A stretch of DNA of 64,000 nucleotides from Sulfitobacter sp. S223 (GTDB lineage: Bacteria > Pseudomonadota > Alphaproteobacteria > Rhodobacterales > Rhodobacteraceae): positions 868,001-932,000 of the forward strand of contig NZ_CP083560.1 in NCBI RefSeq assembly GCF_025143825.1. The letters run 5' to 3'. Shown piece by piece: positions 56,074-64,000 of the stretch. Positions within the stretch are counted from its first letter, which is position 1; every line of letters begins with the position of its first letter. The notes below the pieces were generated by a model. It was not told the origin of the DNA. It was given only the letters and a program-made list of their open reading frames with translations, and did not search any database. The position numbers and the translations under genes were made by a program.

Positions 56074-58157
56074 GCGTCTTGCTCCTGTGGGATGATGTCG
56101 ATGCAGCCGTCAGGTTGGCGAATGGCGCGTCTGCTGGAGGGGATGATGATGGTGGTTTCATCTTCGGGGATTATTGCAGGGCCCTTGGCGATGTCGCCCA
56201 CGGCCAATGTGTTGCGGGGGTAGATGTGACCGGTTTCCATTTTCCCCATAGCGGCATCGAAAAACGTGCAGTCGTCCTTTGGCACCGCGCTGCCCGCGCC
56301 CTTGCTTTGTTCGGTTAGCGGGATGTCCTTTGGCGGCGTCGTGGCATTGACCGACCAAACCGTAATCTCGATATCCATGCCTGCGACGGCGCGTCCGAAC
56401 AGGCGGGCGTAGTCGGCCTCGAACAGGGATTTGAACAGGGTCGCATCGGGGGCAGTTGCCTGCGCAAGGGTGAGAGCAATAGGGATTTCCCAACCTTGGC
56501 CTTTGTACCGCATGTAGACTTTGTATTCCGCGATGATCTCTGCGTCGGGCGCGCAACTTTGCACAAAGGCCGTCGCCTCGGATTGCAGCTCTGCCAGCAA
56601 TGCCTGCACCGTTGGGGCGTCAAAACCGTCGAGCGTCATATACACTGATCGGTTCGCCTCAAAGCTAAACGGCGCGCGCAGGAACCCGATGGCAGATCCA
56701 ACACCGGCACCCGGCGGCACCAACAAGCGCTCAACCCCGAGCTTTTCGCACAGACGGGCGGCGTGAAGCGGGGCGGCGCCGCCAAATGCGATCATTGTGT
56801 ATTCTGACAGGTCTTCGCCGTTTTCCACCGCATGGACACGCGCAGCGTTTGCCATGTTTTCGTCCACAACCTCTGACAGACCGAACGCCGCGGTCGCATC
56901 ATCCAACCCAAGCGGCGTTCCAAGGGTTTCGGCAATTGCCGTTCGGGATGCCGCAACATCCAGCGTGATGGACCCGCCTGCGAAATTTTCTCCGTCCAGT
57001 TTGCCAAGTACAAGGTCGGCATCGGTCACGGCAGGTTTCGTGCCGCCGCGACCATAGCAGGCCGGACCCGGTTCAGAACCCGCACTGTGCGGGCCTACGC
57101 GAATCTGGCGCATGCTGTCGACATGGGCCAATGACCCGCCGCCGGCACCAATTTCAACCATGTCGATCACGGGGATCGAGATCGGCATGCCGGAGCCTTT
57201 CTTGAACCGGTAGCTTCGAGCCACTTCGAACACGCGGGAAGTCTTTGGGGTCTGGTTCTGGATCAGGCAAATCTTGGCGGTGGTCCCGCCCATGTCAAAG
57301 CTCAGCACCTTATCAAGCCCGTAGCGCGCGGCGATATGCGCTGCAAAAACCGCGCCTCCCGCAGGGCCACTTTCGACCAATCGCACAGGGAATTCTGCCG
57401 CACTTTCCAGCGATATGATGCCGCCGCCCGAATGCATCAGGAAGATCGCGCAATCCACGCCTGTTTCGCGCAAACGACCCTCCAGGCGGCCCAGATAGCT
57501 TTTCATCAGCGGTTTAATGTAGGCGTTTGCAACCACGGTGTTGAAGCGTTCATATTCGCGCATTTGCGGGCTGACCTCGCAACTTAGCGAAATCGCGACA
57601 TCCGGCAGGCGCGCGGCAAGGACATCGCGCACCATGCGCTCGTGGTCGGGATTGAGGTAACTGTGCAGCAGACCGATTGCGACGCTTTGGTACCCGGCTT
57701 GGGCAATCGCTTCGACCACGGGTTCGATGTCTGCCGATTTCAGCGGGATCAGCTCGGCCCCAGTGGCGTCGATCCGGCCCGGCACGGTGTAGCGCATCTG
57801 CCGTGGGAGCAGCGGCTCTGGCAGTTGCAGGTTCAGGTCATATTGTTCGAACCGCGACTCGGTGCGCATTTCGATCACATCGCGAAAGCCCTCGGTTGTG
57901 ATCAACGCAGTTTTTGCGCCGCGCCGTTCAATCAGGGCATTGGTGGCGAGGGTGGTGCCGTGGATGATCTGCGTGATGTCGTGCGGCATGATACCCGCCT
58001 TGGCGCAGACAGCCTGCATACCGTCAAGGATCGCCTGCTCGGGTGCGTCATAGTTGGTCAGCACCTTGATCGAGAAGCTTTCGCCGCGCGTTTCCAGCAC
58101 CACATCGGTGAATGTGCCGCCGATATCCACGCCCAAGCGTGCGTCCTGCCTGCTCAT
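56070..58157 (-). CDS. Hydantoinase A / oxoprolinase A subunit
   Basis: A 695-residue HyuA-type subunit of the ASKHA ATPase class. Readable motifs are LGVDIGGTFTDVVLE (phosphate 1), IIHGTTLATNAL, the SFDMGGTTAK phosphate loop and EIGAGGGSLAHVD. It hydrolyses ATP to activate the cyclic amide opened by the B subunit. ATG 58157 behind AGGACAG is chosen over a 14-residue extension. It is followed by hyuB with a 4-base overlap. Confidence 0.93.
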   Translation of the reverse strand: MSRQDARLGVDIGGTFTDVVLETRGESFSIKVLTNYDAPEQAILDGMQAVCAKAGIMPHDITQIIHGTTLATNALIERRGAKTALITTEGFRDVIEMRTESRFEQYDLNLQLPEPLLPRQMRYTVPGRIDATGAELIPLKSADIEPVVEAIAQAGYQSVAIGLLHSYLNPDHERMVRDVLAARLPDVAISLSCEVSPQMREYERFNTVVANAYIKPLMKSYLGRLEGRLRETGVDCAIFLMHSGGGIISLESAAEFPVRLVESGPAGGAVFAAHIAARYGLDKVLSFDMGGTTAKICLIQNQTPKTSRVFEVARSYRFKKGSGMPISIPVIDMVEIGAGGGSLAHVDSMRQIRVGPHSAGSEPGPACYGRGGTKPAVTDADLVLGKLDGENFAGGSITLDVAASRTAIAETLGTPLGLDDATAAFGLSEVVDENMANAARVHAVENGEDLSEYTMIAFGGAAPLHAARLCEKLGVERLLVPPGAGVGSAIGFLRAPFSFEANRSVYMTLDGFDAPTVQALLAELQSEATAFVQSCAPDAEIIAEYKVYMRYKGQGWEIPIALTLAQATAPDATLFKSLFEADYARLFGRAVAGMDIEITVWSVNATTPPKDIPLTEQSKGAGSAVPKDDCTFFDAAMGKMETGHIYPRNTLAVGDIAKGPAIIPEDETTIIIPSSRRAIRQPDGCIDIIPQEQDA

Positions 58158-58171
58158 ATTTCTGTCCTGTC

Positions 58172-58615
58172 TTAAAGTTTGATATCGTAGGTGACCCACG
58201 GCGTTCGGGTGGCGATACGGTCATAGACACTGCGCGCGCGGTAGTTGTCTTCGGCGGTGATCCAGCGGATCACGCCCCAGCCTTTTTCCCGTCCCACTGC
58301 GCTGACAGCATCAATCAACGCCTGAGCCGCACCACTGCCGCGTGCGTTCGGGTCAACAAACAGATCATCCAGAAATCCGTTGGTGATAGCCCGCAGGGTT
58401 GAGACGAAAGGGCGGTAATGGGTGAAGCCGATCAGCTTGCCGTCCTGCTCTGCGACAAAACAATTGGACCCGTGTTCGGGATCGTGCAGCCATCCCCAGA
58501 CGGTATCGCGCATCGGCGGCGTCTGAGGGACGCCATAGAAGGCGGCGTATCCCTGAAAGAGAGTTTCCCAGGCGGACCTATCGCTCAGATCAAGGGGGCG
58601 GATGGTGACTGACAT
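58172..58615 (-). CDS. GNAT-family N-acetyltransferase
   Basis: A 147-residue acetyltransferase with the acetyl-CoA loop VDPNARGSGAAQALIDA (Q/RxxGxG/A type) and the C-terminal IRWITAEDNYRARSVYDRI. The acceptor is unknown; small amines or antibiotics are common for this fold. It sits between the FAD oxidoreductase and hyuA on the same strand with gaps under 20 bases and a good AAGGAG ribosome site, so it belongs to the cluster. Confidence 0.9.
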   Translation of the reverse strand: MSVTIRPLDLSDRSAWETLFQGYAAFYGVPQTPPMRDTVWGWLHDPEHGSNCFVAEQDGKLIGFTHYRPFVSTLRAITNGFLDDLFVDPNARGSGAAQALIDAVSAVGREKGWGVIRWITAEDNYRARSVYDRIATRTPWVTYDIKL

Positions 58616-58632
58616 GGCAGGCTCCTTACGGG

Positions 58633-59829
58633 TTAGATAACTGCAGTTTCCAGAAAGCGTGTGCCTGCCTTAGCGCGGTTGACGTCGAAGGCGCTCAGAT
58701 CAAGGCTGCGGTAGGTGCCATAGGCGATCAATTCGGCAATGCCGCGGCCCATCGCAGGAGACTGTTGAAGACCGTGTCCGGAAAACCCGTTTACGAAGAT
58801 GAAATTCGGACAGTCCTGCGCGCGCCCCAGCAGCGCATTCTGATCCAGTGTATTATAGGCGTAATGCCCGACCCACTGGTTGATGACTTTGACCGCTTCG
58901 AATTGAGGGATGCGGGTGGCGATAGCGGGCCAGACCTTTTGCTCCCAAATGCTGTGATCAAAGTTGAAATCATCATAGGCGACGTCTTCATCCTCATCTG
59001 GCGGGCAGCCAGCCAGATAGTATTTGCCATCCGTTCGTACATGTACGCCAGAGGGATCAATGGTAAGCGGCAGATCGCGGTCCAACGGCTTGGCGGCGTC
59101 GAACACGAATGTATAGCGTTTGCGCGGCACCACCGGAATATCCAGCCCTGCCATGCGCGCGGTCGCCGCGGCGCGCGGGCCAGATGCATTGACCAGCGTC
59201 CCGCAGGCGATTTTTGTACCATCGCTCAGAGTAACGCTTTGGACTGCATTGCCGTCGCGGGTGATGGCGGCGACTTCGCCGTGGATATATTCGACACCAT
59301 TGGCGCGCGCGCTTCGTTTGAACCAGTCAAACATCGTGCCGCCGTCGAAGTAGCCCTCATCAACCAGATTGTGATTTCCGGCGATGATATCATCAAGCTG
59401 GTAAAATGGATAAGCAGCGGCAATGTCGTCACGGCTCAGGTGGCGCGTACCGGCACCTAGTGATTCCTGAACCGCTTGGGATCGTTTCAGGGTCAGCGCA
59501 AATTCCGGAGTATCGGCCAGATAGAGATAGCCAAAGCTATGCAGCGACAAATGCGGCACGTCCGGATCGCCGCCCATGAATGTGCGGAAGTTCTTGATGA
59601 ATTCTGCTCCGAACTGGCTTACCTGAATATTGGTGGCATTGCTGAATTGCTGGCGTATGCAGCTGTTCGTGTGCGAAGTGGAGGCGAAGGTGTAAGCTGG
59701 GTCACGCTCGACTACCAGAACCTTGCCGTCAAAGCCGGCCATCTGGGTCAGCCACCATGCAACGGCCGAACCGTAGACGGCACCGCCGACAATCAAAACA
59801 TCATAGCTGGAACGGGATGGAGCCTGCAT
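58633..59829 (-). CDS. FAD-dependent amine/amino-acid oxidoreductase (DAO family)
   Basis: A 398-residue DAO-type flavoprotein. The FAD loop is VLIVGGAVYGSAVAWWL, TLVNASGPRAAATARMAG follows, and the C-terminal FVNGFSGHGLQQSPAMGRG is the family signature. It could oxidise a secondary amine such as sarcosine or a hydroxy/amino acid. No partner subunit is adjacent. The ribosome site is weak; the start is the first ATG with family similarity. Confidence 0.88.
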   Translation of the reverse strand: MQAPSRSSYDVLIVGGAVYGSAVAWWLTQMAGFDGKVLVVERDPAYTFASTSHTNSCIRQQFSNATNIQVSQFGAEFIKNFRTFMGGDPDVPHLSLHSFGYLYLADTPEFALTLKRSQAVQESLGAGTRHLSRDDIAAAYPFYQLDDIIAGNHNLVDEGYFDGGTMFDWFKRSARANGVEYIHGEVAAITRDGNAVQSVTLSDGTKIACGTLVNASGPRAAATARMAGLDIPVVPRKRYTFVFDAAKPLDRDLPLTIDPSGVHVRTDGKYYLAGCPPDEDEDVAYDDFNFDHSIWEQKVWPAIATRIPQFEAVKVINQWVGHYAYNTLDQNALLGRAQDCPNFIFVNGFSGHGLQQSPAMGRGIAELIAYGTYRSLDLSAFDVNRAKAGTRFLETAVI

Positions 59830-59898
59830 AGGAGTGCTTTCTGCTGAACGAATATCGACACGATAACCACGGTGCCGATGCTTTGCCCAGAGATAACA

Positions 59899-60504
59899 TC
59901 AGGGATCAAACGGCTTAGCAATGGCGCGTGCAACCATTTCAAGCCGGTCCTGTCCATAGAACATATCTCCGCCCACAAAATAGGTCGGAGAGCCAAAGAT
60001 ATTTCGTTCGATCGCCTCTTGGGTATTGGTGATGAACTGCTGTTTTATCTGCGGGCTGCCTGCGGTGTTTTGCAGCTCAGCAGGATCTTCATCACACGCC
60101 AGCGCGATGGCTTTCAGAGTTGCTGGATTCGCAATATCCGCATCGTCGCGCCATTGCGCTTGCAGAATGCCAAAGCTGAGGCGGTCGGGGTCATTTGCGG
60201 CCATGATCATGCCACTTGCAAGGCCCAGCGGGTTATCATGGTGGGTAGGGCGGTAGGATAGGATAGGCAGATCACGCCATTGCGCCCAGCGGCTTAGTTC
60301 GCGGCCAAAGAAATAGTCGATATGTGCGGCGCTTCGCCCTTTAAAGTCCGGGGCACCTGCCGCGGCGATGACAGGCAGGAAGTCGAATGGCCGGTGCGCA
60401 ATAGTCCATCCGGCATCATGCGCGATCTGCGTCAGGGCCCGCGCGCCCAGATATGCATATGCGGAATGGGCCGAGTAAAAATATTCTATCACTTTATCTC
60501 TCAT
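59899..60504 (-). CDS. 2-hydroxychromene-2-carboxylate isomerase-like (DsbA/GST-kappa fold)
   Basis: A 201-residue thioredoxin-fold protein of the HCCA isomerase group. IEYFYSAHSAYAYLGARAL is like the usual SPYAYL region, followed by HRPFDFLPV and the C-terminal NIFGSPTYFVGGDMFYGQDRLE. Members isomerise aromatic ring-cleavage intermediates with glutathione, and some act on other substrates. ATG 60504 with AAAGAGCC upstream is preferred over a 20-residue extension. First gene of the seven-gene run. Confidence 0.85.
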   Translation of the reverse strand: MRDKVIEYFYSAHSAYAYLGARALTQIAHDAGWTIAHRPFDFLPVIAAAGAPDFKGRSAAHIDYFFGRELSRWAQWRDLPILSYRPTHHDNPLGLASGMIMAANDPDRLSFGILQAQWRDDADIANPATLKAIALACDEDPAELQNTAGSPQIKQQFITNTQEAIERNIFGSPTYFVGGDMFYGQDRLEMVARAIAKPFDP

Positions 60505-60595
60505 GGTGGGCTCTTTCAGCGTATTTTTCGATTGGCGGTTTGACTTTGCACGTGGTTGCGCCACAGTCTTGGCAACATGGTAAGGGTGTCTTTGA

Positions 60596-61141
60596 ATGGA
60601 CCGTCAAGAGATAGAAACACTGATCGGGCGGGTCGCAATGAACGACCGTGCTGCGTTCTCGGCTTTGTATGATGCGACCTCGGCGAAACTATTCGGTGTG
60701 TGCCTGCGTGTGTTGCATAACAGATCAGCGGCCGAGGATGCTATGCAGGACAGTTTCGTAAAAGTTTGGAAACATGCGTCGAGGTACCAGTCCAACGGGC
60801 TGAGCCCGATGACGTGGCTGATTACCATTGCGCGCAACACGTCGATTGACCGGCTGCGCGCGACACGCAAAGGGCATATGGATATCGATACGCCGGGACT
60901 TGAGCTTGCAGCGTCTACTGCAGGGCCAGAGCAGTTGGCGGTTGCGGCCGGGGAAGCGCGGCGTCTGACCGGTTGTCTTGACGAGTTGGCCGAAGATCGG
61001 GGCGCTGCGGTGCGTGGTGCCTACCTTGACGGCCACAGCTATGCTGATCTGGCCGAGAGGTTTTCGGTTCCGCTTAATACAATGCGCACATGGTTGCGCC
61101 GTGGCCTGATTTCGTTGCGGGAGTGTATGAGCCGTGAGTGA
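60596..61141 (+). CDS. ECF RNA polymerase sigma factor (SigK/RpoE-like)
   Basis: A 181-residue extracytoplasmic-function sigma factor. Region 2 (about 10-85, with DAMQDSFVKVWKHASRYQ and MTWLITIARNTSIDRLR) and region 4 (about 120-175, with GHSYADLAERFSVPLNTMRTWLRRG) are present. It should direct a small stress regulon. It overlaps its anti-sigma gene by 8 bases, the usual sigma/anti-sigma pairing, and starts close to the divergent catabolic cluster. Confidence 0.93.
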   Translation: MDRQEIETLIGRVAMNDRAAFSALYDATSAKLFGVCLRVLHNRSAAEDAMQDSFVKVWKHASRYQSNGLSPMTWLITIARNTSIDRLRATRKGHMDIDTPGLELAASTAGPEQLAVAAGEARRLTGCLDELAEDRGAAVRGAYLDGHSYADLAERFSVPLNTMRTWLRRGLISLRECMSRE

Positions 61142-61838
61142 GGGACCCGACATGTTGGACGAAAGTATGCCGCAGGGCGATGACCTGCTGGCCGCTGAAT
61201 TGGTGCTTGGCCTGCTTCGCGAAGAAGAGCAGCGCGAGGCACTGGCAAGAAGCGCAACAGATCCTGCCTTTGCGGCGCTTGTCGCCGGGTGGCAGGAACG
61301 ATTTGTTCCCATGACCGATGCAATTGCACCGGTGAACCCGCGCCGCCGCGCCAAAAAGCGCCTTCTCAAACGTCTGTTTGATACCGGCCCTGTGCCTTTG
61401 TCACAGCGGCTGTGGGTCTGGAAAGGCCTAAGCTTTGCCGCTTTGGCCGCCGCAGCCTATTTGGGTGTTCAGCAGCTTGCAGTTGATCCTCCTTCCGGAG
61501 CGGATGCGATCTATGCGACACAGTTAAGCGGTACTGAAACCCCGCTTCAGGTGCTTGCCGTTCTTGATCTTGCCAACGGCGATATCGCGCTAAACCGTGT
61601 GGCCGGGACAGAGGCCGAGGGCCGGTCATTCGAACTTTGGGCGATTGTGCCTGAGGCTGCTCCGGTGTCATTGGGTGTTTTGACAGCGCAATCAACCATG
61701 CGCGTTTCGCTGCCCCAATCCTTGCGCGACCGGGCGGGTGAGCTGACGCTCGCGATCTCGGACGAGCCGGCGGGTGGCTCACCCACAGGGGCGCCGACGG
61801 GTAGCGTTCTTGCTGCCGCGCCGCTGACAGAGCTCTGA
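61134..61838 (+). CDS. Anti-sigma factor (RskA-like)
   Basis: A 234-residue single-span membrane protein with an N-terminal cytoplasmic part (1-85) that should bind the sigma factor, one hydrophobic helix (about 98-115, WKGLSFAALAAAAYLG) and a periplasmic RskA-type domain containing FELWAIVPEAAPVSLGVL. There is no zinc-binding HxxxCxxC, so it is the zinc-independent kind. The start is GTG 61134 within the end of the sigma gene. Confidence 0.85.
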   Translation: MSEGPDMLDESMPQGDDLLAAELVLGLLREEEQREALARSATDPAFAALVAGWQERFVPMTDAIAPVNPRRRAKKRLLKRLFDTGPVPLSQRLWVWKGLSFAALAAAAYLGVQQLAVDPPSGADAIYATQLSGTETPLQVLAVLDLANGDIALNRVAGTEAEGRSFELWAIVPEAAPVSLGVLTAQSTMRVSLPQSLRDRAGELTLAISDEPAGGSPTGAPTGSVLAAAPLTEL

Positions 61839-62097
61839 GGGCGTTTTCGATTCTTTTCGGTGCTGGTGGTGAAACTTATGAATAGATTGATCCGTTTCTA
61901 TTTGGACATGCGGGTTAACTGGTATCAGGTTCGTGTTTTCGCATGTCACGTTAGTTAGGATCGCGCGCGCTTGCGTGCCAGAGTAACAAGTAGGCAAAGG
62001 GTTCGGCATGAGAATGTCAGAACCCTTTGTTTGTCTTCGGCATGACCTTTCAGAAATATTGCTGGACCGATGCGGTGCCTTGCGCCATCAATATTGT

Positions 62098-63081
62098 ATG
62101 AAACCGCCAGTAATCGACAACCTGCAATACGCCAATTTTTCCCCCCGCATTTTCGAACAAATGCGCGCAGGCGGCGTGGACGCGGTGCATGTCACCATCG
62201 CCTACCACGAAAGCTTTCGTGAGATGGTGTTGAACCTTGAACAATGGAACCGCTGGTTTGAAGCGCATCCCGATCTGATCTTTAAGGGAACCACAGTTGA
62301 TTGTGTGCGGCGCGCGCAAGACACCGAGCGGACAGCGATCTTTTTTGGCTTCCAGAATCCCAGCCCCATCGAAGATGATATTGGACTGGTCGAAATCTGC
62401 CACCAGCTTGGTATCCGTTTCATGCAACTTACGTACAACAACCAGTCGCTGCTGGCGACGGGCTGTTATGAGGATTACGATGCGGGCCTGACCCGCATGG
62501 GCCGTCAGGTAGTGGCCGAGATGAACCGTGTAGGCATGGTTGTTGACATGTCCCACTCCGGCGATCGCTCAACGCTGGACGCGATAGATCATTCCACGCG
62601 GCCCATCGCCATCACCCACGCAAATCCGGCATGGTGGCATAAAGCATTGCGTAACAAATCCGACGAAGTGTTAAGCGCGCTCACGTCCAGCGGCGGTATG
62701 TTGGGATTTTCGATTTACCCCCATCACCTGGAAAAGGGCTCTGCCTGCACGCTTGAAAGCTACTGCCAGATGATAGAGGAGGCCGCGCGGCGCTATGGTG
62801 CGCAGAACCTCGGGATCGGCACCGATCTGTGTCAGGATCAACCCGACAGTGTTGTTGAGTGGATGCGTGTGGGGCGTTGGTCAAAAGTGATCGACTATGG
62901 CGAAGGATCTGCCAGCAATGCAGGCTTTCCGCCGATGCCTACATGGTTCAATGACAATCGCGACTTTGGCAACATCCGCGCGGGGTTGGAGGCCACAAGC
63001 CTGAGCGCTGAAGACATTGATGGGATCATGGGCGGCAACTGGCTGCGTTTTTATGATGCAAGTTTCGGGCCTGCGCGGTGA
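62098..63081 (+). CDS. M19 (renal dipeptidase-like) protein with altered metal site
   Basis: A 327-residue TIM-barrel protein of the membrane dipeptidase family. MVVDMSHSGDRST and PIAITHANP retain the two usual His ligands. However, the N-terminal His-x-Asp is replaced (VIDNLQYANF) and the bridging Glu of GIEGG is Gln in FFGFQNPSPIEDD. The sub-family looks consistent, so this is probably a divergent function rather than damage. ATG 62098 has a weak ribosome site; an extension to 62008 lacks similarity. The next gene overlaps by 4 bases. Confidence 0.85.
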   Translation: MKPPVIDNLQYANFSPRIFEQMRAGGVDAVHVTIAYHESFREMVLNLEQWNRWFEAHPDLIFKGTTVDCVRRAQDTERTAIFFGFQNPSPIEDDIGLVEICHQLGIRFMQLTYNNQSLLATGCYEDYDAGLTRMGRQVVAEMNRVGMVVDMSHSGDRSTLDAIDHSTRPIAITHANPAWWHKALRNKSDEVLSALTSSGGMLGFSIYPHHLEKGSACTLESYCQMIEEAARRYGAQNLGIGTDLCQDQPDSVVEWMRVGRWSKVIDYGEGSASNAGFPPMPTWFNDNRDFGNIRAGLEATSLSAEDIDGIMGGNWLRFYDASFGPAR

Positions 63082-64000
63082 AGGACGCCCTAGACATACC
63101 TGCGCAGATGCCGCTGCGTTCGCCGGACACGGTGATGCGTCTGTCCCGCATGGGGGCGATGTTCCCGACACGGCTGTCCTTTCTGCGCAGTCTGATCCGG
63201 AGGCTTGCAGCAGAGCGCGCGGAGGTCACGCAGCACATGTGGCAGATGTGCGAGGACGGCTTTGGCCACGCGGTATTCAGTGTGGATTTGGGCGGTCACA
63301 CCTATTCGCTTGTGGCGGTTTCCACCGACCTGCCGGAAGATATGCGGACAGACCGCGTTATCGCAACAGCTTGGGACACCGCGTATGTGCTGTTCGATGG
63401 CGTGCCGGATGCCTCTGATATTGACCGGATCGCCGCGAATGCTCCACTGCAAGAGGCAGGGCGCTTTGGTCCGAAAGACTTGATTTTGAGCCGTGCGAAC
63501 AAGTCGGTGCGCCTTTTTTCCCACGTGACGGAAAGGTTGCGGGCCGGGGGGCAGCCAGACGCCGATATGATCCGTGATGTCGGTTACCTGATGCGCACCA
63601 CTGCCGTTTACGGCAACGGAAAGTTCGGGATCGCAGATCGCGCTGCCTATGACACACGTCCGGGGCTGGAAGGGCCGTTTGCCGCAGAAATGCTGACGGT
63701 TTGGCTCATCCGGCACTTTACCCATGCCTTGGCCGAGCATGTCGGGCAGGGTGTGCTTGACCCCGCGCTAAAGCGGCATCTTGGTATCGGTAACTCGACG
63801 GGTCTTGGTATGGCACCGTTTTTGGTGACCCATCCGGTTCTGCTGAACAACTGGATGACCGCACGGGAGACGGCGCTGGCGCGGGTGCGGGCGTTGCCGC
63901 GTATTGGACCGCACCAGATTGCGCGACTGGGTACTTTGGCGCAGCGGGCAACTGCACATCTGGCGCAGTGGAACGTGCCGGATGCCCAGCATCAGGCGCG
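63078..64000 (+). CDS. Unidentified protein, 5' part (runs off the window)
   Basis: A GTG at 63078 overlapping the dipeptidase stop (GTGA) opens a frame that continues without a stop for 307 codons to the window end. The translation begins MKDALDIPAQMPLRSPDTVM and contains FSVDLGGHTYSLVAVSTDLP, GYLMRTTAVYGNGKFGIADR and FAAEMLTVWLIRHF. It has no signal peptide and no membrane helix in the visible part. I do not recognise the family. Tight coupling to the M19-like gene suggests a shared pathway. Confidence 0.8.
   Translation, partial: MKDALDIPAQMPLRSPDTVMRLSRMGAMFPTRLSFLRSLIRRLAAERAEVTQHMWQMCEDGFGHAVFSVDLGGHTYSLVAVSTDLPEDMRTDRVIATAWDTAYVLFDGVPDASDIDRIAANAPLQEAGRFGPKDLILSRANKSVRLFSHVTERLRAGGQPDADMIRDVGYLMRTTAVYGNGKFGIADRAAYDTRPGLEGPFAAEMLTVWLIRHFTHALAEHVGQGVLDPALKRHLGIGNSTGLGMAPFLVTHPVLLNNWMTARETALARVRALPRIGPHQIARLGTLAQRATAHLAQWNVPDAQHQA

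Overview
The window looks like a chromosomal segment of a marine alphaproteobacterium of the Roseobacter group (Rhodobacterales). The evidence is the gene order phoH-ybeY-corC-lnt-metK, a SAM/SAH-type riboswitch before metK, the neighbourhood aroA-cmk-rpsA-ihfB-lapA-trpF-trpB, the many DUF families common in that group, and a moderately high G+C content with tight ATGA overlaps. No rRNA operon, CRISPR array, replication origin or intact prophage is visible. There is one tRNA gene (Ser, GCU).

Layout. 1-7.1 kb: end of an unidentified gene, a strong terminator, then the phoH-ybeY-corC-lnt run, riboswitch-controlled metK, a convergent receiver/DHp-like signalling protein, and trmB. 7.2-16.4 kb: aroA-cmk, a DxD glycosyltransferase-like protein, a rhodanese, a decayed stretch of about 1.2 kb containing a DUF900-type hydrolase remnant, then rpsA with a long leader and strong terminator, ihfB, a LapA-domain protein, trpF and trpB. 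16.4-25.6 kb, minus strand: DUF4893, DUF2237, serine hydrolase, DUF2332, pth, a small membrane protein, rplY, a sulfotransferase-like protein, lldD, a degenerate IS3-type element and trpA. 25.8-28 kb: ychF, tRNA-Ser and a hidden broken gene.

28-43 kb: an RND pump with its membrane-fusion protein, then one long minus-strand run hutI-hutH-hutG-hutU followed by a three-part TRAP transporter, divergent from hutF-hutC, with a HutC-like operator in the gap. Together these encode histidine breakdown (HutH to urocanate, HutU to imidazolone propionate, HutI to formiminoglutamate, HutF to formylglutamate, HutG to glutamate), its repressor, and probably an uptake system.

43-52.7 kb: the most striking gene, a 1068-residue fusion of a cobalamin/2x[4Fe-4S] reductive dehalogenase with its own flavin/NAD(P)H/[2Fe-2S] reductase, so apparently a self-sufficient oxygen-tolerant dehalogenase. 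Next come an AttEFGH-like ABC exporter with a CrtC-like secreted partner, and a three-gene plus-strand set (CIA30, DUF2805, COQ8-like ABC1 kinase) that points to respiratory-chain assembly. 52.7-60.5 kb: a seven-gene minus-strand catabolic cluster (HCCA isomerase-like, FAD oxidoreductase, GNAT, hydantoinase/oxoprolinase A and B, HpcH aldolase, uronate-dehydrogenase-like SDR) whose substrate is not evident. 60.6-64 kb: an ECF sigma factor with its anti-sigma partner, an M19 dipeptidase-like protein that lacks part of its metal site, and the start of a large unidentified protein that runs off the end.
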